In this document: piece by piece, positions 17,272 to 25,511 of the stretch | How the letters are laid out: each line of letters opens with the position of its first letter | Position numbering within the stretch: position 1 is the stretch's first letter | Origin: SIG452 sp045541975 | GTDB lineage: Bacteria > Bacillota > Clostridia > UMGS1840 | Length of the DNA stretch: 64,000 nucleotides | Reading direction: 5' to 3' | Assembly: GCA_045541975.1 (NCBI GenBank) | Contig: JAZQKB010000026.1 | Span: forward strand, 1 to 64,000 | Notes under the pieces: model-generated | What the model was told of the DNA's origin: nothing | The model's input: only the letters and a program-made list of their open reading frames with translations | Databases searched by the model: none | Position numbers and translations under genes: made by a program

Positions 17272-17515
17272 AGATGTCACCTCCTTTTTTCACCCAGATT
17301 TTTCCGGCATCTTTTTTTCGTAATGCAAGAAGCGTTCCTCGCACACGGTAGGCAACCGGATCTCCTGCAGATGCAGAAAATACACAGCTAACAGAACACC
17401 CTTTTGTTAAACCAAGGTCTTCCAGTCTTCTTTTATGTTCTCCCCGGGATACATTCTGAAGCACTGTTGCGTATTCTCCCGGCAGCAATTCGGATAAAAA
17501 ACATTTTTGTGGCAT
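17255..17515 (-). CDS. feoA: Ferrous iron transport protein A (FeoA)
   Basis: 86 residues, an SH3-like FeoA domain: LSELLPGEYATV, a central RRLEDLGLTKGC motif and a C-terminal VRGTLLALRK segment containing the usual RG-x-ALR pattern. It is a small cytosolic partner needed for FeoB activity. The start follows GGAGGAATCAACT. It lies directly upstream of and overlaps feoB, the classic feoAB arrangement. A Fur site could not be clearly recognised in the 150-base divergent upstream region. Confidence 0.93.
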   Translation of the reverse strand: MPQKCFLSELLPGEYATVLQNVSRGEHKRRLEDLGLTKGCSVSCVFSASAGDPVAYRVRGTLLALRKKDAGKIWVKKGGDIYANKE

Positions 17516-17605
17516 AGTTGATTCCTCCGCGGAATTTTGTTTTCGTAAGTTCCTATCTTTATCCTATGAAAAAAAATGCGGTTGGTGATAAGTACGAAAA
17601 AATAC

Positions 17606-17634
17606 TTGCACTTTTCACAAAAGGGTAGTATAAT
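17606..17634 (+). promoter_or_regulatory. Sigma-A promoter of the aldose-epimerase-like gene
   Basis: TTGCAC, 17-base spacer, TATAAT, 35 bases upstream of the start codon. Confidence 0.75.
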
Positions 17635-17669
17635 AAGGGTAATATCATCCAGGAAAGGTGAACTTTACT

Positions 17670-18557
17670 ATGAATTATGAATTACAATACAAGGATATGA
17701 AAGCGGTTTGTACTACCTATGGTGCTGAACTGATTTCTCTTACCAAAGCAAACGGTAGAGAAGTGATCTGGCAGGGAGACAAAACTTATTGGGGCGGTGT
17801 GAATCCCAATTTGTTTCCCATTGTTTGTAGCTTGAAAAACTCCAAAACTGTGATTGACGGCGTGGAATACACAATCCCCAAGCACGGTTTTGCAAGACGG
17901 ATGGAATTTGAGGTTTTTGAAAAATCCGACAACAGCATTACATTTCTTTTGACAGATAACGAAAAAACAAGAGAATGCTACCCTTATGCTTTTGGCTTTT
18001 ATGTAACCCATACCTTAACGGATGACGGGTTTATCACCACTTACCGTGTGGAAAACAGAAACGAAAAAACCATGCTGTTTGGCTTGGGCGGACATACTGC
18101 ATATAACTGTCCGATGGCGGAAGGGGACGTGTTCACCGATTATGAAATCCGTTTCAATCAAGCGGAAACCAATCCGGTGTATCAGTGTGTGGCAGACGAT
18201 TTGGGAGGATTGTTGTACGAAAGAGGGATCCGTACCGAATATCAAAATGTGACAAATATTCCGCTTCAGTATTCTATTTTTGATCTGGATGCCCTGATGT
18301 TTTCCAAATTAAATTCTGATAAAATCAGTTTGGTGCATAAAGAAAAAGGCTACGGCGTGGAAGTAACCGTAAACGGGTTCTCCTGTCTTGGTATCTGGAC
18401 TCCGATCGGTCTTCAGGCACCCTTTCTCTGTATTGAGCCTTGGACCATTATTCCTGATAAGGAAGACACCACCGGTATCTTTGCGGAAAAACCGAATATC
18501 ACTGCTTTGCCACAGGGAGAATCCAAAGAGTTTTCTTATCAGATCCGTTTGATTTAA
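17670..18557 (+). CDS. Aldose 1-epimerase family (galactose-mutarotase-like) protein
   Basis: 295 residues from the ATG at 17670; a GTG four codons earlier lies within the AGGAAAGGTG ribosome site and is unlikely. The protein has the galactose-mutarotase fold signature: GAELISL near the N-terminus, a PKHGFARR segment with the conserved His (about 77-84), a GLGGHTAYNCP segment (about 149-159) and a C-terminal LCIEPW motif with the catalytic Glu. This matches the LACX-type subgroup of clostridial mutarotases, which interconvert sugar anomers. The membrane-protein gene follows after 15 bases, so the two may be cotranscribed, although no functional link is known. Confidence 0.85.
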   Translation: MNYELQYKDMKAVCTTYGAELISLTKANGREVIWQGDKTYWGGVNPNLFPIVCSLKNSKTVIDGVEYTIPKHGFARRMEFEVFEKSDNSITFLLTDNEKTRECYPYAFGFYVTHTLTDDGFITTYRVENRNEKTMLFGLGGHTAYNCPMAEGDVFTDYEIRFNQAETNPVYQCVADDLGGLLYERGIRTEYQNVTNIPLQYSIFDLDALMFSKLNSDKISLVHKEKGYGVEVTVNGFSCLGIWTPIGLQAPFLCIEPWTIIPDKEDTTGIFAEKPNITALPQGESKEFSYQIRLI

Positions 18558-18572
18558 CAGAGGTGCAAAAAG

Positions 18573-19331
18573 ATGAAAAAATATCCCTTCTGGGTTATCA
18601 AAAATGATGCCAAACGGTTATTGCGGGGGAAATGGAACCCGTTGGTTTTGGCGTTGTTTATCCCGTTTTTGCTGTTTGTGGCATTTCAGGTGAAGGTGAC
18701 GATGCAGCTTGAGAGTATGCCGCCTACTCCTTTGCAGCGGCAGTACGTGTTTTTGTCAGAGCTTGTGACATTGGCGTTTTCCGTGATTGTGCAGTTGATT
18801 ACAGTTGGTATTTACGAAAATTTGAAACCTGCCCGGGAAAAGGCCAGCTTTTTTCTGGTTTACCGTGTAGCAGTGAAAAAAATCTGGAAAATGCTACCCA
18901 CACTTCTGGTTGGTATCGTGCTTCCTTATGGATTGGCATATTTGCTATCGTCGGATGAAATGCTTCGTTTTTATGATTATCTGATGTTCAGCGTGATGGA
19001 TATTCACGTCTATAAAGTTTTGATTGTAATTCTTTTTTATCTGTTGCAAATTTTATCGGTTTATTTGCAGTTTTCGTTGTTGTTAGTTCCTGCCATAACG
19101 GTGGAACATCCGGAATATGGCGGTTTCCGTCTGATGAAGGAAAGCTTTTTGATCACAAAAGGAAACCGTATTTATCTTTTGATGATGACGATAAGCTTTG
19201 TAGGTTGGATCATTTTGGGAGCGTTGGCATTTTATATCGGCGTTTTATGGGCAATGCTTTATCTGCTGAGTGCACATTACGCTTATTACAGACGTTTAAC
19301 CATTCCGGAAGAACCGTTTCATTTAGCATAA
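18573..19331 (+). CDS. DUF975-like integral membrane protein
   Basis: 252 residues with five or six hydrophobic segments (about 26-45, 65-85, 110-135, 145-175, 210-245). The N-terminus KKYPFWVIKNDAKRLLRGKW and the C-terminal pattern GFRLMKES...GWIILGAL...AHYAYYRR resemble the DUF975 family of Firmicutes, which has no known function. It lies 15 bases downstream of the mutarotase-like gene and ends in a strong terminator. Confidence 0.65.
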   Translation: MKKYPFWVIKNDAKRLLRGKWNPLVLALFIPFLLFVAFQVKVTMQLESMPPTPLQRQYVFLSELVTLAFSVIVQLITVGIYENLKPAREKASFFLVYRVAVKKIWKMLPTLLVGIVLPYGLAYLLSSDEMLRFYDYLMFSVMDIHVYKVLIVILFYLLQILSVYLQFSLLLVPAITVEHPEYGGFRLMKESFLITKGNRIYLLMMTISFVGWIILGALAFYIGVLWAMLYLLSAHYAYYRRLTIPEEPFHLA

Positions 19332-19372
19332 AAAAAGCTGTGATACCAAAACATGGTATCACAGCTTTTTTT
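19331..19372. terminator. Bidirectional intrinsic terminator
   Basis: AGCTGTGATACCA/TGGTATCACAGCT perfect 13-bp stem, short loop, A and T flanks; it separates the convergent DUF975-like and spoVT genes. Confidence 0.92.
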
Positions 19373-19381
19373 GTTTGCAGA

Positions 19382-19927
19382 TTAGCTTTCAAACAGTTTG
19401 CCAAGCACCGTTGCGGCGGTGGTTGCCAGTTTTTTTTCGGTATCGTCTAACGTAACGTTGGTTTCAGTAGCATATAAAATCACGGAGCCGATGACATCAC
19501 CTTCTGACACAATGGGAATGACTGTGCCGCACAAATAGGTGTTGTTGTGATCTAATAAGTGAACTCTGGAGTCACCGGAACGATTTACAAAATACGGTTC
19601 CCGATTTTTTAATACTGTTTCAATTTCGTTGGAAATTTTCTGATCAGTCAGCTCTTTTTTGCCCGTTCCTGCCACGCAAATAATGGCATCATTATCAGTA
19701 ATTGCTGTATTATGTCCGCTGATTTTGTATAGTGCATCCGCATATTGTGTGGCGAAATTGCCAAGCTCACCCACCGCAGAGTATTTTTTGAAAATTACTT
19801 CGCCTTCTTTATTCGTAAAGATTTCCAGTGGATCGCCTTCTCGGATGCGCATGGTTCTGCGAATTTCTTTAGGAATGACAACTCTTCCGAGATCGTCAAT
19901 TCGTCTTACAATTCCAGTTGCCTTCAT
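19382..19927 (-). CDS. spoVT: Stage V sporulation regulator SpoVT
   Basis: 181 residues, matching the 178-residue B. subtilis protein. The N-terminal AbrB-type swapped-hairpin DNA-binding domain reads MKATGIVRRIDDLGRVVIPK and continues through RTMRIREGDPLEIF. The C-terminal part (about 55-178) is the GAF-like domain of SpoVT. In B. subtilis SpoVT is made in the forespore under sigma-G and modulates sigma-G-dependent genes and germination. Here sigG lies about 1.3 kb away on the other strand. The start follows AAAAAAGGAGCATAAAAT. Confidence 0.95.
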   Translation of the reverse strand: MKATGIVRRIDDLGRVVIPKEIRRTMRIREGDPLEIFTNKEGEVIFKKYSAVGELGNFATQYADALYKISGHNTAITDNDAIICVAGTGKKELTDQKISNEIETVLKNREPYFVNRSGDSRVHLLDHNNTYLCGTVIPIVSEGDVIGSVILYATETNVTLDDTEKKLATTAATVLGKLFES

Positions 19928-20104
19928 ATTTTATGCTCCTTTTTTCAAAATTACGTTCATATTTTGCACATCTGTGGAATTTTTATGTAAGGAAAAAGGT
20001 GGATTTTTGGTGATTTCATAACAGCGATTACATTTTCTTTTGTAAACATTTGCAATCTGAAAAAATAATGCGTTTTTTCTGCTAATTTTATCCAACTGAA
20101 AGGC

Positions 20105-20134
20105 TTGACATCCGATGCTGGTCTGTGTTATACT
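20105..20134 (+). promoter_or_regulatory. Sigma-A promoter
   Basis: TTGACA, 18-base spacer, TATACT, followed 27 bases later by the start codon at 20162. Confidence 0.75.
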
Positions 20135-20161
20135 GAAACAAATTTGACTAAAGGAGACTGC

Positions 20162-20755
20162 ATGAACATACAAGACATCAAAGGTTGGACATACGGTTTT
20201 ATGAAGCGTAACGAAAGCCAGTGTGTGGAATATATTGTATCCTTGCGGGATGATGCATTGTATGCCATTCAGAACAAGGATTACAGTAAGGCATCAGCAC
20301 TGTATCGTGACGTGGCCTACGGTATGGAACGGCTTGCTACGATTGATCAGGATACCTATGAACCACCTCTTTATGCGGCGGTTTTTTGTGTTGCAAAGGT
20401 GGAAGCATTTTGGCTCCATCATAGAGAGGAAGCTGTCAAGCAGTTGCAGATTGCCCGTGAAGTTGCGAAAAGTTGTGCAGCTTATGGCAGAACGGATGCA
20501 CTCCTTGCCGACCAGGATGTAGCAGTGCTTGAAAAACTTCTTTCTAAAATGGAAACGGAAGCTGCATTTTCTGATCTGATTTCTTCCTATGGAGAAGAGG
20601 CGTGGAATTTGGCAAATGAGGCGGCGTTTTCAAGCTTTCATCTGGAGAATACCGTTTCAGGGTTGGGATGCATAGCATTTATTGTATTGCTGATTGTTCT
20701 TGTTGTGTTGTATTCCGTAGTAGTTACTACAGCACCGAATAGTTTTTCCGCTTAA
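20162..20755 (+). CDS. Unrecognised helical protein with C-terminal membrane anchor
   Basis: 197 residues from the ATG that follows AAAGGAGACTGC. I recognise no family. Residues 1-155 are rich in Ala, Leu and Glu and look all-helical, with a pattern that could be TPR-like (ALYAIQNKDYSKASALYRDV, then a second similar helix pair). A single strongly hydrophobic segment (about 166-188) is at the extreme C-terminus, as in tail-anchored proteins. It has its own promoter and is monocistronic between spoVT and a small lipoprotein gene. A function cannot be assigned. Confidence 0.7.
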   Translation: MNIQDIKGWTYGFMKRNESQCVEYIVSLRDDALYAIQNKDYSKASALYRDVAYGMERLATIDQDTYEPPLYAAVFCVAKVEAFWLHHREEAVKQLQIAREVAKSCAAYGRTDALLADQDVAVLEKLLSKMETEAAFSDLISSYGEEAWNLANEAAFSSFHLENTVSGLGCIAFIVLLIVLVVLYSVVVTTAPNSFSA

Positions 20756-20845
20756 TCCTTGGAAACGTTGTTTGTTTGAATCCCTCTTATGCAGAGGGAT
20801 TTTTTATTTGAAACAGTGAATCCTAGACAATTTATAAAAAAATAC

Positions 20846-20874
20846 TTGCAATTTGTAACAATATATGGTAAAAT
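20846..20874 (+). promoter_or_regulatory. Sigma-A promoter of the small lipoprotein gene
   Basis: TTGCAA, 17-base spacer, TAAAAT, 34 bases upstream of the start at 20909. Confidence 0.7.
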
Positions 20875-20908
20875 GTGGGTACAGGATTTTATTAAGGAGG
20901 AATTTGTT

Positions 20909-21091
20909 ATGAAAAGAATCTGTGCAGTGTTATGTGCATTATGCATGCTGTTTGCTTTATCCGGTTGTCAGGGTAAATGTGACGCTTGCGGAAAACAGGG
21001 AACTGTTAAGAAAATCACCATTATGGGTGAATCTGCAAACCTGTGTACCGATTGTCAGGCTTTAATCAGCATGATGGGCCAAGATTTCTAA
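20909..21091 (+). CDS. Small lipoprotein with a zinc-ribbon-like CxxC pair
   Basis: 60 residues, start seven bases after AAGGAGG. The N-terminus MKRICAVLCALCMLFALSGC is a lipoprotein signal with lipobox LSGC, Cys20 being the lipidated residue. The mature part is only 41 residues and holds CDACGK (24-29) and a later CTDC, a compact four-Cys ribbon that could bind zinc or form disulfides. It would sit on the outer face of the membrane. It has its own promoter and terminator. I know no characterised homologue. Confidence 0.75.
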   Translation: MKRICAVLCALCMLFALSGCQGKCDACGKQGTVKKITIMGESANLCTDCQALISMMGQDF

Positions 21092-21106
21092 GAATCAGCA
21101 AATTTT

Positions 21107-21144
21107 AAAAAATGTCCCCGGCATTTTGCCGGGGATGTTTTTTT
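21107..21144 (+). terminator. Intrinsic terminator
   Basis: TGTCCCCGGCA/TGCCGGGGATG stem closing a 3-base loop, followed by seven U residues. Confidence 0.92.
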
Positions 21145-21146
21145 GT

Positions 21147-21176
21147 GTAATAGCCTCCCGATTTTTCGGAAATACT
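21147..21176 (+). promoter_or_regulatory. Possible sigma-F-type promoter of sigG
   Basis: GGAAATACT at 21168-21176 fits the sigma-F -10 pattern (GGNNANANT). GTAAT lies 16 bases upstream, close to the sigma-F -35. In B. subtilis sigG is first transcribed by sigma-F. Consensus match only. Confidence 0.4.
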
Positions 21177-21211
21177 ATGGACAAGTATTATGGGAAAAGA
21201 CGGAGGATTCT

Positions 21212-21982
21212 ATGAATAAAGTGGTCATCTGCGGTGTCAACACCCAGGATTTACCCCGATTGAATCAGGATAAAAAAACAGCGCTGTTGGAACGGATTGC
21301 AAAAGGAGATAAGGAAGCCCGAGAAGAATTTATCAACGGGAATTTACGTTTGGTACTGAGTGTGATCAAAAAGTTTGCCAACCGTGGCGAAAACCCGGAC
21401 GACTTATTTCAAATCGGATGCGTGGGACTGATGAAAGCCATTGATAATTTTGACTTATCTCACGAAGTTCGGTTTTCCACTTACGCAGTCCCGATGATTT
21501 TGGGAGAAATTAAGCGATATCTGCGAGATTCCGGGGCGGTGAAGGTAAGTCGCTCTTTAAAGGATATTGCTTATCGTGCTCTTACTGCAAAAGAGAAACT
21601 CACGGCATCGTTGGGGCATGAGCCGACCCCGTATGAAATTGCAGAAGAAATTGGCGTAACGCCCAAAGAAGTGGTAACGGCGTTAGATGCTATTTGCGAT
21701 CCCGTTTCGTTATATGAGCCTATTTATAACGACGGCGGTGATGTGATTCTGGTGATGGATCAGTTATCAGATACCAAAAGCAGAGAAGAAAAATGGCTGG
21801 GTGGTATTTGTGTTTCGCAGGCAATGAGTAAACTTTCGGAAAAAGAACAAAAAATTTTGTCGATGCGGTTTTTTGAAGATAAAACTCAAATGGAAATTGC
21901 CGAGGAAATTCACATTTCTCAGGCTCAGGTCTCCCGACTGGAAAAGAACGCACTGATTTCTATGCGCAAATATATTAATTAA
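21212..21982 (+). CDS. sigG: RNA polymerase sporulation sigma factor sigma-G
   Basis: 256 residues from the ATG after CGGAGGATTCT. The N-terminus NKVVICGVNTQDLPRL is diagnostic of sigma-G. Region 2 has GNLRLVLSVIKKFANRGENP, DLFQIGCVGLMKAIDNFDLS and FSTYAVPMILGEIKRYLRD; region 3 has PVSLYEPIYNDGGD; region 4 has the helix-turn-helix MEIAEEIHISQAQVSRLEK. Length and order match B. subtilis SigG (260). It directs late forespore transcription. Unlike in B. subtilis it is not next to spoIIGA-sigE; instead it is followed by a spoVB-like gene. Confidence 0.95.
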   Translation: MNKVVICGVNTQDLPRLNQDKKTALLERIAKGDKEAREEFINGNLRLVLSVIKKFANRGENPDDLFQIGCVGLMKAIDNFDLSHEVRFSTYAVPMILGEIKRYLRDSGAVKVSRSLKDIAYRALTAKEKLTASLGHEPTPYEIAEEIGVTPKEVVTALDAICDPVSLYEPIYNDGGDVILVMDQLSDTKSREEKWLGGICVSQAMSKLSEKEQKILSMRFFEDKTQMEIAEEIHISQAQVSRLEKNALISMRKYIN

Positions 21983-21988
21983 TTTCAT

Positions 21989-22040
21989 AAAAAGAAGTCT
22001 CGCTTTCATACGATGATAAGGGAAGGGAGGCTTCTTTTTT
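21989..22040 (+). terminator. Hairpin overlapping the spoVB ribosome site and start
   Basis: AAAAAGAAGTCTC (21989-22001) pairs with GGGAGGCTTCTTTTT, followed by U residues. The right arm contains the GGGAGG ribosome site and its U run reaches the TTG start of the next gene, so the structure can act as terminator of sigG and mask translation of the next gene. Confidence 0.6.
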
Positions 22041-23512
22041 TGAGAAAAGGTATGCAGTTTGTGAGGAATGTTCTGCTGATGACAGGATGTTCGTTTTTTC
22101 TAAGGAGTCTTGGACTGTCTTTTTCAGTTTATCTTTCCAATCGAATCGGTGCCGAAGCAATGGGAACCTACCATTTGGTTTTGTCGGTATATTTCTTTTC
22201 AGTCACTTTTGCTACTTCGGGTATCGGACTGACGGTTACAAAATTGGCAGCAGAGGAACTTGCGAAAGGGAATCGTGCAACCCTTTCGGCATTGGTTCAA
22301 AAATCTTTGCGATACTGTCTGATTTTTAGTAGTCTTGCAGGATGCTTTTTGGTTGCTTTAGCGCCATTTCTGGTGCACACTGTTTTTAGCGGAACCATTT
22401 CGGAAATGCCTTTTTACATATTGGCGATGGGATTGCCTTTTATTTCTGTTTCCTCGGCATTATCAGGCTATCTGATTGCACTTCGGAAATCGGGGAAAAC
22501 TTCATTTGGTCAACTGACAGAACAGTTTGTAAAAATGGGAGTAACGGTATGGTTGCTTTCTTTAGCAGATGCTACTAATCTGACGAAACTTTCCTGTGCC
22601 TTAGTCTTTGGTGGAACAGTTTCTGAAATAATATCCTGCGGGTATTATTATATGATATACCGATTGCAGGAGAAACCTTACAAACCGGAAAAGAAAAGAG
22701 GGCAGTGGAGACGGATTTTGAGCTTTTCTGTGCCAATCGCCTTAAGTTCTTATCTTCGGTCAGGATTATCTTCTGTAAAACAGCTGTTAATTCCAAAAAG
22801 GTTACAGTCCGCAGGAATTTCCAATGGCGTTGCCCAATATGGGAAAGTGAACGGTATGGTGTTTCCCATACTGATGTTTCCGCAAGTTTTGCTCTCGTCG
22901 TTTGCATCGCTGATTATACCTGAAATCACCGAAAAACATACCTTGGGGCAGAACAAAGCACTACGTCGAATCCTATCCCGCATCTTTCGGATTACTCTGC
23001 TGTTTTCTGTGGCGGTTGCAGGTATTTTAGTTCGCTTTGCAGAAAAACTCAGTCTGTTTTTTTATGGAAATTTGGAAGTATCAGTTTATTTAAAATTATT
23101 AGCGCCGCTTGTTGTGATTATGTACTTGGATGATATCGTGGATGCAGTTTTAAAAGGAATTAACTGTCAGGTCACGGTGGTTAAAATTAACATTTTAGAT
23201 TCCGCTTTGGGAATCGGACTGCTTTGGTGTTTGCTTCCCGTTTGTGGAATCCGCGGATATTTTACCGTAATCGCTGTGGGAGAAATTTTAAACGGGACCT
23301 TAAGCATCATCACCTTAATTCGGCATACTGACTGTTCCTTTGGACTGTTTCGCAATGTTTTATGTCCGGCTGTGATGATTTCTTTGTCGGTCTGGTGTGC
23401 TTCCGTGTTGATTCCGCACAGTCTTTGGAGTGCAATTTTGGTGACTGTGTTTTTATATATCTGTTTGCTTTATGCCACGGGACTTTTTACAGTTGACGAT
23501 TTGAAATTATAA
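22040..23512 (+). CDS. SpoVB-like polysaccharide/lipid flippase (MATE/MOP superfamily)
   Basis: About 490 residues with 12-14 hydrophobic helices over the whole length. The N-terminal pattern SFFLRSLGLSFSVYLSNRIG, then GTYHLVLSVYFF and a GIGLTVTKLAAEE helix, matches the SpoVB/Wzx-type oligosaccharide flippase group that acts in spore cortex synthesis. I prefer the TTG at 22040, nine bases after GGGAGG; an in-frame ATG at 22013 has its ribosome site inside the coding region. It follows sigG by 57 bases, separated by a hairpin. Naming as spoVB is by family; several paralogues exist in Clostridia. Confidence 0.8.
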   Translation: MRKGMQFVRNVLLMTGCSFFLRSLGLSFSVYLSNRIGAEAMGTYHLVLSVYFFSVTFATSGIGLTVTKLAAEELAKGNRATLSALVQKSLRYCLIFSSLAGCFLVALAPFLVHTVFSGTISEMPFYILAMGLPFISVSSALSGYLIALRKSGKTSFGQLTEQFVKMGVTVWLLSLADATNLTKLSCALVFGGTVSEIISCGYYYMIYRLQEKPYKPEKKRGQWRRILSFSVPIALSSYLRSGLSSVKQLLIPKRLQSAGISNGVAQYGKVNGMVFPILMFPQVLLSSFASLIIPEITEKHTLGQNKALRRILSRIFRITLLFSVAVAGILVRFAEKLSLFFYGNLEVSVYLKLLAPLVVIMYLDDIVDAVLKGINCQVTVVKINILDSALGIGLLWCLLPVCGIRGYFTVIAVGEILNGTLSIITLIRHTDCSFGLFRNVLCPAVMISLSVWCASVLIPHSLWSAILVTVFLYICLLYATGLFTVDDLKL

Positions 23513-23518
23513 TTTTTC

Positions 23519-23547
23519 TTGTGTTTTTAGGTGGAGTGTGTTACAAT
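23519..23547 (+). promoter_or_regulatory. Sigma-A promoter
   Basis: TTGTGT, 17-base spacer, TACAAT, 29 bases before the start at 23577. Confidence 0.6.
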
Positions 23548-23576
23548 AGAGTTATCAAAAAACAAGAAGCAAAAAA

Positions 23577-24152
23577 ATGTCGTACATAGAAAAACTGAAT
23601 CAACAAAAAGCTGACATCTTTCAATTCTATAAAACAGTTGATGGCTTGCGATTGCCAATACAGGTCTTTTTGCCTGATTTTTTTGATAAAACCTGTACCT
23701 ATCCTACGGTCATCGCCATTCATGGCGGCGGTTGGAACGCCCTAAAGGAAACACCCGCTGACTGGGACGGTGGCTGGATGGCGAATAATGTGAAATATTA
23801 TCGGGAAAAAGGATACGTTGGGATTGTGTTTTCGTATCGTGATTTTGCAATTTGTCCCGACGGCGTTGGCGGCATCTGGAGTTACTGTGCCAAAGAGCCT
23901 ATGCCGTATTCTCCTGTGCATCACATCAAAAAACTTGATGCCAAAATTTTAGTGATGCACGGCACAAGCAATTCTGTGGTAGCGATTGATGACAGCCGTG
24001 TATTTACCGAAAAAATGAAGGGATCAGGGAACGAAATCACTACGATGGAAGTTCCAAATGCGGAACATGCCTTTATCTTATTTGGCTATACCAACACAGA
24101 AGAAAATATTTTGGAAGTGTTAAAGAAAACGGACGAGTTTTTTGATCTATAA
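23577..24152 (+). CDS. Alpha/beta hydrolase fold protein lacking the nucleophile region
   Basis: 191 residues. The first part has the oxyanion-hole motif IHGGGW (near 49-54) of the esterase/lipase and dienelactone-hydrolase groups. The end has VMHGTSNSVVAIDDS with a charge-relay Asp and NAEHAF with the catalytic His. The stretch between about residues 98 and 113, where a GxSxG nucleophile elbow and two strands should be, is missing: ICPDGVGG runs almost directly into YSPVHHIKK. Typical relatives are 260-300 residues. It may be an inactive remnant with an internal in-frame deletion. The ribosome site is weak. TraX-like and DUF5662-like genes follow closely. Confidence 0.7.
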   Translation: MSYIEKLNQQKADIFQFYKTVDGLRLPIQVFLPDFFDKTCTYPTVIAIHGGGWNALKETPADWDGGWMANNVKYYREKGYVGIVFSYRDFAICPDGVGGIWSYCAKEPMPYSPVHHIKKLDAKILVMHGTSNSVVAIDDSRVFTEKMKGSGNEITTMEVPNAEHAFILFGYTNTEENILEVLKKTDEFFDL

Positions 24153-24177
24153 ACTGCTATAAAAACGGGAGAACGGT

Positions 24178-24918
24178 ATGAACCTTACCAAACGGAATTT
24201 CTTAACAGGAAATCAATTAAAAATCATAGCGGCACTATTGATGCTTACGGACCATATTGGTGTGATGCTGTATCCAAATATCGTAGAACTTCGTATGATA
24301 GGGCGGTTATCTTTTCCTGTTTTTGCGTATTTGATTGCAGAAGGCTGTATCCATACCAGCAATAAGAAAAACTATTTTTTGGGTATTTTTTTGTTGGGAA
24401 TTTTCTGCCAACTCATATTTTACATTGCGGAAGGCAGTACGGATTTAGGCATTCTAATTACCTTTTCCATCTCTATTTTACTTTGCTATCTTTTGCAAGC
24501 ATTGAAAGAAACACTGATTTCGCAAGAGAAAAGCATGATACAAAAAGTGTTGTTGTGCATTTGTTTTGCCCTAGCAATCGGCATCACACATCTCATCAAT
24601 CAGAAAGTCTATGTGGATTATGGATTTTGGGGATGTGTTTTACCCGTTTTTGCCTGCTTGTGCCGTAGTGTGAAAGCTAACGGGAAAACCTACCTGCAAA
24701 AACTGGATCAGAATTTCATCCATGTGATTCTTTTTGGAATCGGGTTATATTTTCTTTGCCTGGAATACGGTGAAATCCAAAGGTATTCTTTGCTGGCACT
24801 TCCTTTGCTGTTTCTTTATTCTAGAAAACGGGGAGAGTTTAAGCTGAAATGGTTTTTCTATATCTTCTATCCCGTTCATTTTGCAGTGCTGGCACTGATT
24901 GAGCAGTTATTCTTTTAG
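24178..24918 (+). CDS. TraX family membrane protein
   Basis: 246 residues with about eight hydrophobic helices. The N-terminal pattern LKIIAALLMLTDHIGVMLYP and RMIGRLSFPVFAYLIAEGC is that of the TraX family, named for F-pilin acetylation and related to acyltransferase-3-type membrane proteins. In Clostridia TraX-like proteins are widespread on chromosomes without conjugation genes, and their acceptor is unknown. The start follows GGGAGAACGGT. It probably forms an operon with the flanking genes (gaps of 25 and 20 bases). Confidence 0.85.
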   Translation: MNLTKRNFLTGNQLKIIAALLMLTDHIGVMLYPNIVELRMIGRLSFPVFAYLIAEGCIHTSNKKNYFLGIFLLGIFCQLIFYIAEGSTDLGILITFSISILLCYLLQALKETLISQEKSMIQKVLLCICFALAIGITHLINQKVYVDYGFWGCVLPVFACLCRSVKANGKTYLQKLDQNFIHVILFGIGLYFLCLEYGEIQRYSLLALPLLFLYSRKRGEFKLKWFFYIFYPVHFAVLALIEQLFF

Positions 24919-24938
24919 GGCAATAAGGAGCAACAAAT

Positions 24939-25496
24939 ATGAAATTTTTCGGACATTTTAAAACCATCACCAAGCATAAGCTTCTGGTGATGAAGCATTG
25001 CTTTCGGATTGGACTTTACCGTCAGGGATTGGCTCACGATCTGTCAAAATATCATCCCAGGGAATTTGGAATTGGGGTGAAATATTATATCGGTACCGAA
25101 AGTCCCAATGCGGAGGAAAGAAAAGCCACAGGGGTTTCCACCGCATGGCTTCGTCATAAGGGCAGAAACAAGCACCATTTTGAGTACTGGATTGACTATA
25201 GTCCCAACCCCGAAGAGGGAATCGTTGGGATGAAAATGCCCTTAAAATATGTGGCGGAAATGTTTTGCGACCGTCTTGCTGCCTCTAAAAACTATCAGGG
25301 CGACAAATACACGCCCGAACATCCTTTGGCATATTATGTGAAAGACCGTGACAAAATTATTATCCATCCCGAGGTGGATGCACTTTTGATGAAATTGCTC
25401 ACCATGTTAAAGAACGAAGGAGAAGACGTAACGTTTACCTATTTAAAAAAATTGCTGAAAGAAGAAAAACAACAGAAAAAAATCGGCTCAAAATGA
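24939..25496 (+). CDS. DUF5662 family protein
   Basis: 185 residues, soluble. The run of conserved histidines (ITKHKLLVMKHCFRIGLYRQ, LAHDLSKYHPREF, RHKGRNKHHFEYWID) matches the DUF5662 family of Firmicutes and phages and suggests a metal-binding site, perhaps of HD-like type. No function is established. The start follows AAGGAGCAACAAAT, and the gene ends at a strong terminator. Confidence 0.75.
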   Translation: MKFFGHFKTITKHKLLVMKHCFRIGLYRQGLAHDLSKYHPREFGIGVKYYIGTESPNAEERKATGVSTAWLRHKGRNKHHFEYWIDYSPNPEEGIVGMKMPLKYVAEMFCDRLAASKNYQGDKYTPEHPLAYYVKDRDKIIIHPEVDALLMKLLTMLKNEGEDVTFTYLKKLLKEEKQQKKIGSK

Positions 25497-25508
25497 GCCG
25501 ATTTTTTT
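25476..25508. terminator. Bidirectional intrinsic terminator
   Basis: ATCGGCTCA/TGAGCCGAT stem with A and T flanks between convergent genes; its left part overlaps the end of the DUF5662-like coding region. Confidence 0.9.
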
Positions 25509-25511
25509 CAA

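Noticed and set aside
17272..17280. GTG at 17280 as the feoB start
   Set aside because: It lies within the GGAGG ribosome site; the ATG at 17271 has normal spacing and matches FeoB N-termini.
24178..24918. TraX-like gene as a sign of a conjugative element at 24 kb
   Set aside because: TraX-like proteins are common in clostridial core genomes and no other transfer gene or boundary repeat is nearby.
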